DNA of 23,692 nucleotides from Hyphomicrobiales bacterium (lineage in GTDB: Bacteria; Pseudomonadota; Alphaproteobacteria; Rhizobiales; Kaistiaceae): positions 1 through 23,692 of the forward strand of contig JAFKJZ010000154.1 in the NCBI GenBank assembly GCA_017305815.1. Reading direction: 5' to 3'. Below, one piece after another: positions 1-8,467 of the stretch. Below the pieces are notes generated by a model. That model was given only the letters and a program-made list of their open reading frames with translations. It searched no databases and was not told where the DNA came from. The position numbers and the translations under genes are program-made. The number at the start of each line of letters is the position of its first letter. Positions within the stretch are counted from its first letter, which is position 1.

Positions 1-786
1 GCCGAGCGCCTTCATCGAGAGGTCGTCGCTCATCAGCAGGCCGTCGAACCCGATCCGGCCGCGAATGATCTCGTCGACAACAACCGGCGAGGTCGTCGCC
101 GGACGGTCCGGATCGATGGCCGTGAAGACGATATGGGCCGTCATCGCCATGGGCAGGTCGTTCAGCGCCATGAACGGCACGAAGTCCGCCGTCTCCAGCG
201 TGCGCAGGCTCGCCTCGACGACCGGCAGGCTCAGATGGCTGTCGACGGTGGCGCGACCATGGCCGGGCATGTGCTTCATCACCGGCAGGACCCCGCCGGC
301 GGCAAGCCCGTCGGCCGTCGCGCGGCCCAGGATCGACACGAGTTCCGCCTGCTCGGCATAGGCACGGTTGCCGATCGCCGCATGCGTCTCTGGCCGGCCG
401 ACATCCAGCACCGGCACACAATCGACCGTGATGCCGAGATCGATCAGGTCGGAGGCGATCAGGCGGCCATGCAGCCACGCCATGCGCCGACCTGCCGCCT
501 GGTCTTCGGCATAGAGGTCGCCTGCGAAGCGCGCCGCCGGGCGATTGCGCCAGTGCGGCGGCGCGATGCGCTGAACCCGGCCGCCCTCCTGGTCGATCAG
601 CACGGGCCGGTCCGGATCGTCGAGGATGTCGCGAAAGGTCGCGACGAGGTCGCAGACTTCTTCCGGCGTCCCGATATTGCGTTTGAAGAGGATGAGGCCC
701 CAAGGCCGCTCGTCGCGGAAGAACGCGATCTCATCGGCCGAAAGACTGCGGCCGGCGCAGCCGGAAATGAATGCTTTGGCGGTCAT
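1..786 (-). CDS. nagZ: beta-N-acetylhexosaminidase NagZ (partial, C-terminus off the window)
   Basis: This is a glycoside hydrolase family 3 enzyme that removes N-acetylglucosamine from anhydromuropeptides during peptidoglycan recycling in the cytoplasm. The 262 visible codons stay open to the first base of the window, so the C-terminal part is missing. The start is ATG at 786 (MTAKAFISGCAG). Seen in the protein are LIDQEGGRVQR near residues 63-73, the family signature KHMPGHG at 171-177, and SDDLSM near 253-258, which carries the expected catalytic aspartate. It is the last gene visible in the dgt-argS-SPOR-nagZ run. A 69-base gap with two competing hairpins separates it from the SPOR gene. 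In related genomes scpA and scpB usually follow, but they would lie outside the window. Confidence 0.95.
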   Translation of the reverse strand, partial: MTAKAFISGCAGRSLSADEIAFFRDERPWGLILFKRNIGTPEEVCDLVATFRDILDDPDRPVLIDQEGGRVQRIAPPHWRNRPAARFAGDLYAEDQAAGRRMAWLHGRLIASDLIDLGITVDCVPVLDVGRPETHAAIGNRAYAEQAELVSILGRATADGLAAGGVLPVMKHMPGHGRATVDSHLSLPVVEASLRTLETADFVPFMALNDLPMAMTAHIVFTAIDPDRPATTSPVVVDEIIRGRIGFDGLLMSDDLSMKALG

Positions 787-799
787 GCTTCGGCCTTAG

Positions 800-842
800 C
801 CGCTTGCCGTAAGGACCGCAAGCGGCGGATCCGATCCGCCGC
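800..842 (-). promoter_or_regulatory. overlapping inverted repeats between the SPOR gene and nagZ
   Basis: Two perfect inverted repeats lie in the 69-base gap. One has 10-base arms, GCGGCGGATC (822-831) and GATCCGCCGC (833-842), separated by one base. The other has 8-base arms, CCGCTTGC (800-807) and GCAAGCGG (818-825), with a 10-base loop. They share bases 822-825, so the two stems cannot fully form together in the minus-strand transcript. There is no T-tract, so a classical terminator is unlikely. A role as a 3' end stabiliser or an attenuator ahead of nagZ is inference. Confidence 0.45.
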
Positions 843-855
843 CTGCCAGTCACGG

Positions 856-2601
856 TCAGTTTTTCTGGACGATGCAGTCGCCGCCGGCGGAGCGCAGGCT
901 TTCGCAGAACGAAACGGCCTGGTGGCGCGTCGCCATCGGGCCGACACGAGCGCGGTAGTAGATGCCCTTGGCGCCGAGATCGGCGCGCACGACGTTCGGC
1001 TCCTGCGAACCGAACACGCTCGGGAACTTGCGCTGCATCGCCCGGTACGAGGCGATCGCCGCTTCCTCGGTGCGCTGCGAGGCGACCTGGACCACGAAGC
1101 CGCCCGAAGCCGGAGCCCGCGTGGCAGCGGCCGGCGCCGCCGCTGGCTTCGGCTTGGCGGGAGCCACGGCAGGAGCCTCGAGTTGCGAGGCATCCTTCTG
1201 CGGCGCGGCCGGAGCGGCTGCGGCCGGAGCCGGAGCATCGCCATCGGCGTCATCCGACATCTGGATCGGGGCGTCGTCGGCAGGCGCGGCAGCCTGCGGC
1301 GCGGCCGCGACGGTAGCCGGGGCGGCGGCAGGCGCGGCCGGAGCCGCCTGCGCGCCGGTTCCGTTGCGAGGCTGCGCCGCGCTCGAGATGATCGTGCCGT
1401 CCGGCTTTACGACGACGGTGCGAACCTTGCGCGGGCCGGCATCGGCATCCGCCGAGGCGGCGGGAGCCGCGGCCGCGCCACCGGCGAGATCGTCGATCGA
1501 CGACGGCGCGGCGGAATCGCCCGGCGCCCCCGGCAGGATGATGCGCGATATCTCGCGACTCGCTTGCGATTCGTTCGAGGCCGGAGCCTCGTCGATCGGC
1601 CCGTCATCCGGCAGCACGAGCTGTTCATCGCCGGCCAGTTCCGGGCTGGCGCGGTCGTAGATCAACTTGTTCTGGGCGACGTCGTTCTCGGTCGTCGGCG
1701 CCGGCTGAACCTTGGTCGGCCCCTCGTCGGCGGCGATGACGCGCGGCGCGCCACTGGTGGCGACGCCGTCGCCGCCCTTCAGCGCGAGTGCGCCGAGGCC
1801 GCCCGCCAGCACGATGGCGAGAACGGACGCGGCGATGATCAGGCCCTTGCGCGAACGGCGCGGCTCCGCATAGCGCTCGGGATGCGCGTGGCGCTCCTCG
1901 TAGCCCTCGTCGTCATAGCCGCCATTCGCATCATCGCCATATTCGGCGTCGTAACCTGTGGAATGATCGTCGGCGCCGTTTTCCTGGCCGGAATAGTAGT
2001 GATCCTGCTGCGCATAGCCGGCGGCAGGAGCCGACTGGCCACGCGGATCGCGTCCATAGTCAGCCGCGCCGGCATAGGCGGTGCCGGCATAGGGATCGGC
2101 TTCCTCGACCGCAGGCTGCGCATAGGCTTCCTGCGCATAGCGCGGCTCCTGCGTGTAGCGCGAATCGACCGCGCGCTGCGCCTGGGCTGCCTGCCAGTTC
2201 GGCGGCGGCGCGGCGGGCGCGCCGGGTCGCAGGCGCATGTGATCGAATCCCTCGTCGCGCGGCGGAGCTGCGCGCGGCGGCTGCGGCTCGACCTGCAGCG
2301 GACGGCCCGCGGCGGCGCGCGTCGCCGGATCGAAGGACGACTGCAAGTCGTTCATCAGCTCGGATTCGAGATCGAACGAGGTATCGCGGACATTGGCCTG
2401 CTGCGCAGGCCGCACGACCGGCGCCGCGGGCTGCGCGCGGCCGCCCACGATGTCGTCGAAGCTGGAATTGCCCGAAACCATCCGGGCGAGCTCAACCAGG
2501 GGATCTTCCTCGGTAGGCGCAGGCTGCGCATTGCGCCGCGCCAAGTCCTCGCCGAGCGGCGGGGGCCGCCGCGAGAACGAATTATCGTAGCGATCTGCCA
2601 T
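856..2601 (-). CDS. SPOR domain-containing bitopic membrane protein
   Basis: This 581-residue protein has one membrane segment and a C-terminal SPOR domain, which in this family binds septal peptidoglycan with denuded glycans. Residues 1-250 are predicted cytoplasmic. They contain a short conserved-looking DPLVELARMV motif (33-42), an acidic DLESELMNDL motif (77-86), and a tyrosine-rich disordered stretch (about 149-247). A basic RRSRK anchor (248-252) leads into one hydrophobic helix near 254-275. Residues 280-500 form a periplasmic linker rich in alanine and proline. The SPOR domain covers about 502-581, starting GGFVVQVASQRT and ending near CIVQKN. The ATG at 2601 has a GGAG ribosome site just upstream. 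It lies between argS and nagZ, as is common in alphaproteobacteria. A role in division or envelope maintenance is inferred from the domain. Confidence 0.88.
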   Translation of the reverse strand: MADRYDNSFSRRPPPLGEDLARRNAQPAPTEEDPLVELARMVSGNSSFDDIVGGRAQPAAPVVRPAQQANVRDTSFDLESELMNDLQSSFDPATRAAAGRPLQVEPQPPRAAPPRDEGFDHMRLRPGAPAAPPPNWQAAQAQRAVDSRYTQEPRYAQEAYAQPAVEEADPYAGTAYAGAADYGRDPRGQSAPAAGYAQQDHYYSGQENGADDHSTGYDAEYGDDANGGYDDEGYEERHAHPERYAEPRRSRKGLIIAASVLAIVLAGGLGALALKGGDGVATSGAPRVIAADEGPTKVQPAPTTENDVAQNKLIYDRASPELAGDEQLVLPDDGPIDEAPASNESQASREISRIILPGAPGDSAAPSSIDDLAGGAAAAPAASADADAGPRKVRTVVVKPDGTIISSAAQPRNGTGAQAAPAAPAAAPATVAAAPQAAAPADDAPIQMSDDADGDAPAPAAAAPAAPQKDASQLEAPAVAPAKPKPAAAPAAATRAPASGGFVVQVASQRTEEAAIASYRAMQRKFPSVFGSQEPNVVRADLGAKGIYYRARVGPMATRHQAVSFCESLRSAGGDCIVQKN

Positions 2602-2664
2602 CGCGCTCCACTTTCCGCCTCAACCGGAACCTGGCGTCAGAATCGACGTCCAGTCCGAGAGACT

Positions 2665-4419
2665 TCACCGCATCTCTTCGGGCGCATCGACTCCGAGCAC
2701 CAGCAAACCGGATGACAGCACCAGCTTTGTGGCATGAACAAGGGCGAGCCGGGCCGCGGTCAACTGTGGTTGCTCAAGGTTAATAAACCGTAATTGCGGC
2801 AGATCCTTGCCCCGGTTCCACTGCTGATGGAACTCTGCTGCAAGATCATAGAGGTAGAACGCGATCCGGTGCGGTTCGTGCGCCTCGGCCGCCGATTCGA
2901 TGATTCGCGGGAATTCCGCCAGCCGCCGCTGCAGGCCGATTTCGCCGGCATCGTCGAGCAGCGAGAGGTCTGCGCCGGCGAGCGCCGAAGCCGAGAGATC
3001 GAGCGTCGGCAGCTCCTGCGCGGCGTTGCGCAGGATCGAAGCGGCGCGGGCATGGCCGTACTGGACGTAGAAGACCGGATTGTCCTTCGACTGCTCGGTC
3101 ACCTTCTGGAAGTCGAAATCGAGCGGCGCGTCGCTCTTGCGATAGAGCATCATGAAGCGCACGGCGTCGCGGCCGACTTCCTCGACAACGTCGCGCAGCG
3201 TCACGAAATCGCCCGAGCGCTTCGACATGCGAACGGGCTCGCCGGCGCGGAAAAGCTTCACGAGTTGGCAGAGCAGCACATCGACCGACGCGGTGCCGCC
3301 GGAAATGGCGCGACCGACCGCCTGCAGGCGCTTCACATAGCCGCCGTGATCGGCGCCCAGCACATAGATCATCTGCCGGAAGCCGCGGTCGAACTTGTCC
3401 TTGAAGTAGGCGACGTCGCCGGCGAAGTAGGTGTAGCTGCCATCCGACTTCATCAGCGGCCGGTCGATGTCGTCGCCCACATCGGTGGCGCGGAACAGAA
3501 GCTGCTCGCGGTCTTCCCAGTCCTCGGGCAGCTGCCCCTTCGGCGGCGGCAGCGTGCCACGATAGACGAAGCCCTTCTGCTGCATGTCGGCGATGGTCGC
3601 GCCGATCTTGCCGCCATTCTCGCCGCTCAGCGTCCGCTCCGAGAAGAAGACGTCGTGATGGACGTTGAGCAGCGCGAGATCGTCTCGGATCATCAGCATC
3701 ATGGCGCTGATCGCCGCGTCGCGGACGAGCGGCAGCCACTCGGCTTCGGGCATGTCCAGCAGCCTGCGGCCATGCACATCCGCCAGCGCCGCGCCGACCG
3801 GCTTCAGGTAGTCGCCGGGATAGAGCCCCTCGGGAATCGAGATCGTCTCGCCGAGCGCCTCGCGATAACGCAGGAAGGCCGAGCGAGCGAGGACGTCGAC
3901 CTGGCCACCGGCGTCGTTGATGTAATATTCCTTGGTGACGTCGTAGCCGCCCCAGTCGAGCAGGTTGGCCAGCGCGTCGCCGACGACGGCGCCACGGCAA
4001 TGGCCGACATGCATCGGGCCGGTCGGATTGGCCGAGACATATTCGACATTGACCTTGAGATCCGCGCCGAGACGGCTGCGGCCATAGGTGCCGCCCGCCT
4101 GGATCAGCGCCTTCAGCGCATGGGCGCGATAGGGTCCGGCCAGCGTCAGGTTGATGAAGCCCGGACCGGCGACCTCGACCGAAGCAACGTCCTCGTCGTC
4201 GCGCAGCCGGCCGGCGATCGCCTCGGCCAGGTCGCGCGGCTTCAGACCGCGGGGCTTGGCCAGCACCATGGCGGCGTTGGTCGCGAGGTCGCCATGGGCG
4301 GCGTCGCGCGGCGGCTCGACGACGATGCGGGAGAGGTCGACCGGGGCGCTGTCGCGCGCCGCCAGGATGACCTCGACGGCGGAGGTGACGCGTGCGGTGA
4401 AGTCGCGGAAAATATTCAT
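2665..4419 (-). CDS. argS: arginyl-tRNA synthetase
   Basis: This class I aminoacyl-tRNA synthetase attaches arginine to its tRNA. The 584-residue length fits the family. The N-terminal additional domain is present at about residues 5-90 (including [10 protein letters not shown] at 41-50). The HIGH-type motif is HVGH at 137-140, preceded by SANPTGPM, and the KMSKS-type motif is MSKRS at 398-402. The C-terminal DALR-type anticodon-binding domain ends DAPEEMR. The reading frame extends 33 codons upstream of the chosen start, but that part has no family similarity. The ATG at 4419 ([11 protein letters not shown]) matches the usual ArgS N-terminus. The gap to the upstream dgt gene is 46 bases on the same strand, consistent with one transcript. 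Confidence 0.97.
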   Translation of the reverse strand: MNIFRDFTARVTSAVEVILAARDSAPVDLSRIVVEPPRDAAHGDLATNAAMVLAKPRGLKPRDLAEAIAGRLRDDEDVASVEVAGPGFINLTLAGPYRAHALKALIQAGGTYGRSRLGADLKVNVEYVSANPTGPMHVGHCRGAVVGDALANLLDWGGYDVTKEYYINDAGGQVDVLARSAFLRYREALGETISIPEGLYPGDYLKPVGAALADVHGRRLLDMPEAEWLPLVRDAAISAMMLMIRDDLALLNVHHDVFFSERTLSGENGGKIGATIADMQQKGFVYRGTLPPPKGQLPEDWEDREQLLFRATDVGDDIDRPLMKSDGSYTYFAGDVAYFKDKFDRGFRQMIYVLGADHGGYVKRLQAVGRAISGGTASVDVLLCQLVKLFRAGEPVRMSKRSGDFVTLRDVVEEVGRDAVRFMMLYRKSDAPLDFDFQKVTEQSKDNPVFYVQYGHARAASILRNAAQELPTLDLSASALAGADLSLLDDAGEIGLQRRLAEFPRIIESAAEAHEPHRIAFYLYDLAAEFHQQWNRGKDLPQLRFINLEQPQLTAARLALVHATKLVLSSGLLVLGVDAPEEMR

Positions 4420-4465
4420 AGCAGGGTACAGCCCTTCGGGCGGAAGGAAAATTCGTGCTGCGCGC

Positions 4466-5683
4466 CTAACCCAAATCGGGCGAAGCGTCAAACAGACGCT
4501 GATGCTCGCGCAATGCATAGCGGTCGGTCATGCCGGCGAGAAAGTCGCAGATTCGTCGCGCGCGACGTGGGAAATCGGCCGGGTCGAGCCCGCTCCGCCA
4601 TTCCGGCGGCAGGGCATCCGGATCGGTCCAGTAGCGCTCGAACAGGCGCTCGACCACACCCTCCGCCGCCGTCATCACGTGCATGACACGCGAATGGCGA
4701 TAGACGTTGTGCCAGAGATGCGTCTTGATCGCCCGGTCGGCGGCGGCGAGCACCGGCGAGAAGGCGATCATCGGCCGGCCGGCGTGGCGAAGCGCATCCG
4801 CCGATCCCGGCTGCGTCGCATGGAGGCGGCGCAGCGCCTCGGCGATGACGTCCTCGATCATCCGCGTGATGACGCGCCGCACCACCTCGTTGACGAGGCG
4901 CGGCTTCTCGAGGCCCGGATGGCGCGCCTCGATGACGTCGAGGATCTCGCCGAGAAAATCGACCTCGCGCAGGCCGTCGACGGTCAGCAGGCCGGCCCGG
5001 AGCCCGTCGTCGATGTCATGCGCGTCATAGGCGATGTCGTCTGCGATCGCCGCCGCCTGCGCCTCGGCCGAGGCGTAGGTCGCAAGCTGCAGATCCTGCT
5101 CGGCCGTATAGGCGAGAATCGCCGCTGGCAGTTCCTTGCCGGAATAGGCGCCGACGCCCCTGCCCTCGGCGTCGACGAGTGGCCCATTGTGCTTGACCAG
5201 TCCCTCCAGCGCTTCCCAGGAGAGGTTGAGCCCGTCGAAATGCGGATAGCGCCGCTCCAGCCGCGTGACGACGCGCAGGCTCTGGGCGTTGTGATCGAAG
5301 CCGCCATGGCCCGCCATCATCCGGTCGAGCGCGCGCTCGCCGGCATGGCCGAACGGCGTGTGGCCGAGGTCGTGCGACAGCGCGATCGCCTCGGCGAGAT
5401 CCTCGTCGAGCCGCAGCGCCCGCGCCAGCGCGCGGGCGATCTGCGCCACCTCGATCGTGTGGGTCAGCCGGGTGCGGTAGTGGTCGCCCTCGTCGAACAG
5501 GAAGACCTGGGTCTTGTCCTTCAGGCGCCGGAACGCCGTCGAATGGATGATGCGGTCGCGATCGCGCTGATAGGGCGTGCGGGTCGGGCTTTCGGGCTCG
5601 GGATAGAGCCGGCCCCGGCTCGTCGCCGGGTCGACGGCGAAGGCCGCATGCGGACCTATGCCAAAGCCGATCAGGCCTTCCAT
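4466..5683 (-). CDS. dgt: deoxyguanosinetriphosphate triphosphohydrolase-like protein
   Basis: This HD-superfamily phosphohydrolase of 405 residues belongs to the Dgt type that cleaves dNTPs to deoxynucleoside and tripolyphosphate. The metal-binding pattern is visible: H75 in [12 protein letters not shown], then H104-D105 in [14 protein letters not shown]. The segment [23 protein letters not shown] (about 38-60) is typical of the subfamily. The ATG at 5683 is preceded by a GAGGGAAG ribosome site. It is first in the run leading to argS and is transcribed away from erpA, as in many alphaproteobacteria. The true substrate preference of alphaproteobacterial 'Dgt-like' proteins cannot be read from sequence. 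Confidence 0.93.
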   Translation of the reverse strand: MEGLIGFGIGPHAAFAVDPATSRGRLYPEPESPTRTPYQRDRDRIIHSTAFRRLKDKTQVFLFDEGDHYRTRLTHTIEVAQIARALARALRLDEDLAEAIALSHDLGHTPFGHAGERALDRMMAGHGGFDHNAQSLRVVTRLERRYPHFDGLNLSWEALEGLVKHNGPLVDAEGRGVGAYSGKELPAAILAYTAEQDLQLATYASAEAQAAAIADDIAYDAHDIDDGLRAGLLTVDGLREVDFLGEILDVIEARHPGLEKPRLVNEVVRRVITRMIEDVIAEALRRLHATQPGSADALRHAGRPMIAFSPVLAAADRAIKTHLWHNVYRHSRVMHVMTAAEGVVERLFERYWTDPDALPPEWRSGLDPADFPRRARRICDFLAGMTDRYALREHQRLFDASPDLG

Positions 5684-5720
5684 TTCAACTTCCCTCTCCC
5701 CATGCCCGGCGCGGTAAAGA

Positions 5721-5749
5721 TTGACACCGCCGATCGCATTCCTAACTAT
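5721..5749 (+). promoter_or_regulatory. promoter candidate for erpA
   Basis: A perfect -35 hexamer TTGACA (5721-5726) is followed after 16-17 bases by TAACTAT (5743-5749) as a weaker -10 element. The predicted start of transcription is about 35-40 bases upstream of the erpA ATG. The site lies in the 110-base divergent gap between dgt and erpA. Confidence 0.5.
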
Positions 5750-5793
5750 CGGGTTCGGGCGCCTGCAAGGTACCCCAATTTTCGGAAGCTGAC

Positions 5794-6132
5794 ATGACCA
5801 CTGAAACGCTCGACGTGACCCTGTCCGACCGCGCTGCCAAGCGCATCGCCCGCATCCTGTCCAAGGAGCCGAGCGGCACGGCCTTGCGGGTTTCCGTCTC
5901 GGGCGGCGGCTGCTCCGGCTTCCAGTACGGCTTCGACCTCGACACGACGCGCGCCGAAGACGACCTGGTGATCGAGAAGAACGGCGCGACCGTGCTGATC
6001 GACCAGATCTCCCTGCCCTATATGGACGGGTCCGAAATCGATTTCGTCGACGACCTGATCGGCCAGTCGTTCCAGATCCGCAACCCGCACGCCACCGCCT
6101 CCTGCGGCTGCGGCACCAGCTTCGCGATCTAG
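5794..6132 (+). CDS. erpA: iron-sulfur cluster insertion protein, ErpA/IscA family
   Basis: This A-type carrier of 112 residues hands iron-sulfur clusters to apo-enzymes in the cytosol. The three conserved cysteines of the HesB/IscA fold are present: C40 in [12 protein letters not shown], and C104 and C106 in the C-terminal SCGCGTSF. The ATG at 5794 has a GGAAG ribosome site 7 bases upstream. It is divergent from dgt, a pairing typical of this order. I use the ErpA name because of the neighbourhood and the [12 protein letters not shown] ending. IscA or SufA cannot be excluded by sequence alone. Its stop is only 2 bases from the converging toxin gene, leaving no room for a separate terminator. 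Confidence 0.93.
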   Translation: MTTETLDVTLSDRAAKRIARILSKEPSGTALRVSVSGGGCSGFQYGFDLDTTRAEDDLVIEKNGATVLIDQISLPYMDGSEIDFVDDLIGQSFQIRNPHATASCGCGTSFAI

Positions 6133-6134
6133 GA

Positions 6135-6557
6135 CTATCGCGGCAGTTCCTGCCAAGGATTGATGAGCGGCACGCCGGTTTCGTCGAAGTCGTCGATGTT
6201 GCGCGTCACGACGGTCATTCCGTGAACAAGCGCTGTCGCGGCGATATAGGCATCCCGATCGTTCCGACGATCCGGCACGTGCAGCGGAGCACACCTCAAC
6301 GCGACGGGCACGTCGATGGGCAAGATTCGTCCCTCGAAGAACGGCAGAACCTGCCGTTCGACCCACGACGTGATGACCGCGCCCTGCCTCGCGTCTTTTC
6401 GCGCCATTCGTCTGGCGCCGATCTCCAGCTCCAGCACGGTCACGGCAGATAGAAAGAGCGCGGCCGGCGCCTGCCCGGCAATCCACGACTGCACATTGGG
6501 ATCGGACCGTTCCGGCCGGCGCAGCTCCGACACGACGTTCGTATCGAGGATGAACAC
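6135..6557 (-). CDS. vapC: type II toxin, VapC/FitB-like PIN-domain ribonuclease
   Basis: This is a PIN-domain toxin of 140 residues, expected to cut RNA when freed from its antitoxin. All four acidic positions of the PIN active site are visible: D5 in [14 protein letters not shown]43 in [10 protein letters not shown]102 in [11 protein letters not shown], and D122/D123 in TRNIDDF. The N-terminal [13 protein letters not shown] and SAVTVLELE pattern most resembles FitB-type VapC proteins. I chose the GTG at 6557, which overlaps the last base of the antitoxin TAG (ATAGTG). An in-frame ATG at 6584 would add nine residues inside the antitoxin gene. Translational coupling to the antitoxin is likely. 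The RNA target is unknown. Confidence 0.9.
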   Translation of the reverse strand: MFILDTNVVSELRRPERSDPNVQSWIAGQAPAALFLSAVTVLELEIGARRMARKDARQGAVITSWVERQVLPFFEGRILPIDVPVALRCAPLHVPDRRNDRDAYIAATALVHGMTVVTRNIDDFDETGVPLINPWQELPR

Positions 6558-6817
6558 TATTCGAAATCGACAGGCTTGAGCCAACTTCCGCCCATCTTGG
6601 GCGGGTCGAACTCAAAGTCACTGGCTTCGTCTGTTTGAGCCAACGCCTCAAGGACGCTCCGCCCTTTTCCCGTCAGCCGCCGATATTCCTCGATCGAGAG
6701 AAGGACATGCGCCGGCCGGCCGCGATCGGTGATGATCACCGGACCGGCCCTCGCCGCCTTCTTGGCGCGGCTGGTGTCCTGATTGAACTCGCGGCTGGTC
6801 AGGGTCGTGACACTCAC
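6557..6817 (-). CDS. type II antitoxin, Phd/YefM family
   Basis: This 86-residue antitoxin is expected to bind both its own operator and the PIN toxin. The N-terminal part (about 1-55) has the Phd/YefM pattern: SREFNQDTSRAKKAA, then GPVIITDRGRPAHVLLSIEEYRRL. The C-terminal tail (DEASDFEFDPPKMGG...) is acidic and probably wraps the toxin. The start is GTG at 6817, with ACGGAG at 6825-6830 as ribosome site. It lies directly upstream of the PIN toxin with a one-base overlap. Its gene has a strong promoter and a palindromic site close to the transcription start, which fits autoregulation. Confidence 0.88.
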   Translation of the reverse strand: MSVTTLTSREFNQDTSRAKKAARAGPVIITDRGRPAHVLLSIEEYRRLTGKGRSVLEALAQTDEASDFEFDPPKMGGSWLKPVDFE

Positions 6818-6832
6818 AGCACGGCTCCGTCT

Positions 6833-6850
6833 TGTAGCTACGTTTCTACA
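6833..6850. promoter_or_regulatory. palindromic operator candidate for the toxin-antitoxin operon
   Basis: The perfect 8-base palindrome GTAGCTAC (6834-6841) lies inside a wider inverted repeat TGTAG (6833-6837) / CTACA (6846-6850). It covers the predicted transcription start and early leader of the antitoxin gene. Phd/YefM antitoxins usually repress their own operon by binding such palindromes. The assignment here is inference. Confidence 0.5.
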
Positions 6851-6855
6851 TCACC

Positions 6856-6884
6856 AATATAGGAGCCTTGCCGACAAATGCCAA
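6856..6884 (-). promoter_or_regulatory. sigma-70-type promoter of the toxin-antitoxin operon
   Basis: On the minus strand the -35 box is TTGGCA (6884-6879, 5 of 6 consensus bases) and the -10 box is TATATT (6861-6856, 5 of 6), with an ideal 17-base spacer. Transcription should begin near 6849, about 32 bases before the antitoxin start. This is the best promoter match in the window. Confidence 0.7.
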
Positions 6885-6896
6885 GAACCGGCGTCC

Positions 6897-8384
6897 CTAC
6901 TGGAACGCCGTCTCGGTGAAGCTTCGGAGCTTGCGGGAGTGGAGCCGCTCCGGCGCCATTTCGCGGAGCATCTCCATGGCGCGGATGCCGATCTCCAGGT
7001 GCTGGCCGACCTGGCGGCGATAGAATTCCGACGCCATGCCGGGCAGCTTCAATTCGCCATGCAACGGCTTGTCCGAGACGCAGAGCAGCGTTCCGTAGGG
7101 AACGCGGAAGCGGAAGCCGTTCGCCGCGATGGTCGCCGATTCCATGTCGAGGGCGATGGCGCGCGACTGCGAGAAGCGCTGCACCGGCTCACGATGATCG
7201 CGCAGTTCCCAGTTGCGGTTGTCAATCGTCGCGACGGTGCCCGTGCGCATGATCCGCTTCAGGTCGTAGCCCTCCAGACCGGTCACCGCTTCGACGGCGT
7301 CCTCCAGCGCTACCTGCACTTCGGCGAGCGGCGGGATCGGGATCCAGCTCGGAAGGTCGGCATCGAGCACGTGGTCCTCGCGGACATAGCCATGCGCCAG
7401 CACATAGTCACCGAGCGCCTGCGTGTTGCGGAGGCCCGCGCAGTGGCCGAGCATCAGCCAGGCATGCGGGCGCAGCACGGCGACATGGTCGGTGATTGTC
7501 TTGGCGTTGGAGGGGCCGACGCCGATATTGATCATCGTCAGCCCGGCATTGCCGGCGAATTTCAGGTGATAGGCCGGCATCTGCGGCAGGCGCGGCGGCG
7601 CCATGCCGGCGACCGGCTCGGTCGCGCCGGCCGGCGTGATGAGATTGCCGGGTTCGACAAAAGCCTCGTAGCCGCCGCCGCCCTCGGCCATCAGCTTGCG
7701 GGCGCGGACGCAGAACTCGTCGATGTAGAACTGGTAGTTGGTGAACAGGACGAAGTTCTGGAAATGCTCCGCGTGGGTCGCCGTGTAGTGCGCCAGGCGG
7801 AACAGCGAATAGTCGATGCGCGGCGCGGTAAACGGCGCCAGCGGCAGCGGTTCGCCGGGAACCGGCTCATAGGTGCCGTTGACGATCGCGTCGTCGGTGA
7901 CGGCGAGATCCGGCACGTCGAACATGTCGCGCAGCGGCCGCTCGATCTTCTCGGCGAGTTGCCCCTCGACATGGACGCCGTTCGGGAAGGCGAAATGCAG
8001 CGGGATCGGCAGGTTCGACGGACCGACCGTGACCGGCAGGCCGTGATTGCGCACCAGGAGCTTGATCTGCTCCTTCAGGTAGTTTCGGAACAGGCTCGGC
8101 TGCGTCACCGTCGTGGCGTAGCTGCCCGGCCCCGACACATGGCCATAGGACAGGCGCGAATCGATCTTGGCGTAGCTGGTCGTGGTGAAGCGGATCTCGG
8201 GATAGGTGGCGCGGACGCGACCGACGGGCGGATGCCCCTTCAGCAGCGCGTCGAAACGGTCGCGCAGATGCGCCGTGTGGAGATCGTAGATCTCCTCCAG
8301 CCTGGCGATCGCCAGGTCCGGATCGGTGAAGGTCTCGCTGGCAATCGGCTTCGGCGTATCGAACAGCACGGGATCGGTCGTCAT
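6897..8384 (-). CDS. amn: AMP nucleosidase
   Basis: This enzyme splits AMP into adenine and ribose 5-phosphate and is linked to adenylate pool control. The 495-residue protein has the family's N-terminal AMN domain and a C-terminal nucleoside phosphorylase-like domain. Segments typical of Amn include RATYPEIRFTTTSYAKIDSR, GHVSGPGSYATTVTQPSLF, MINIGVGPSNAKTITDHVAV, LMLGHCAGLRNTQ and SRAIALDMESATIAANGFR. The reading frame runs far upstream into osmC, but the ATG at 8384 (MTTDPVLFDTPKPI) fits the family start. Its stop lies only 12 bases from the antitoxin -35 box, so readthrough into the toxin-antitoxin promoter region is possible. Confidence 0.95.
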   Translation of the reverse strand: MTTDPVLFDTPKPIASETFTDPDLAIARLEEIYDLHTAHLRDRFDALLKGHPPVGRVRATYPEIRFTTTSYAKIDSRLSYGHVSGPGSYATTVTQPSLFRNYLKEQIKLLVRNHGLPVTVGPSNLPIPLHFAFPNGVHVEGQLAEKIERPLRDMFDVPDLAVTDDAIVNGTYEPVPGEPLPLAPFTAPRIDYSLFRLAHYTATHAEHFQNFVLFTNYQFYIDEFCVRARKLMAEGGGGYEAFVEPGNLITPAGATEPVAGMAPPRLPQMPAYHLKFAGNAGLTMINIGVGPSNAKTITDHVAVLRPHAWLMLGHCAGLRNTQALGDYVLAHGYVREDHVLDADLPSWIPIPPLAEVQVALEDAVEAVTGLEGYDLKRIMRTGTVATIDNRNWELRDHREPVQRFSQSRAIALDMESATIAANGFRFRVPYGTLLCVSDKPLHGELKLPGMASEFYRRQVGQHLEIGIRAMEMLREMAPERLHSRKLRSFTETAFQ

Positions 8385-8415
8385 GGCCCCCCACTTTCGG
8401 GGCGCGACTGTCGGC

Positions 8416-8450
8416 CAGCCGGCGCACGCGGTCAAGCCACGCGCCGGCTG
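8416..8450 (-). terminator. hairpin between osmC-like gene and amn
   Basis: Perfect 10-base arms CAGCCGGCGC (8416-8425) and GCGCCGGCTG (8441-8450) flank a 15-base loop in the 83-base gap. There is no following T-tract on either strand, so it may act as a weak terminator, a processing site or an mRNA stabiliser. Confidence 0.4.
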
Positions 8451-8467
8451 AACGAGACGAGCCGGAA

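Noticed and set aside
1100..1500. Apparent repeats rich in GCC/GGC
   Set aside because: These encode the alanine/proline linker of the SPOR protein. They are low-complexity coding sequence, not a DNA repeat array.
133..2715. Very long plus-strand open frame (860 codons) opposite nagZ and the SPOR gene
   Set aside because: It is arginine-rich with no recognisable domain and lies antisense to well-supported genes. High GC keeps antisense frames open.
2780..2797. TTAA-containing stretch resembling a CtrA box
   Set aside because: The spacing does not match TTAA-N7-TTAA, and it lies inside the argS coding sequence.
2794..4686. Plus-strand open frame of 630 codons opposite argS
   Set aside because: It is a shadow of argS, with no domains and no ribosome site or promoter.
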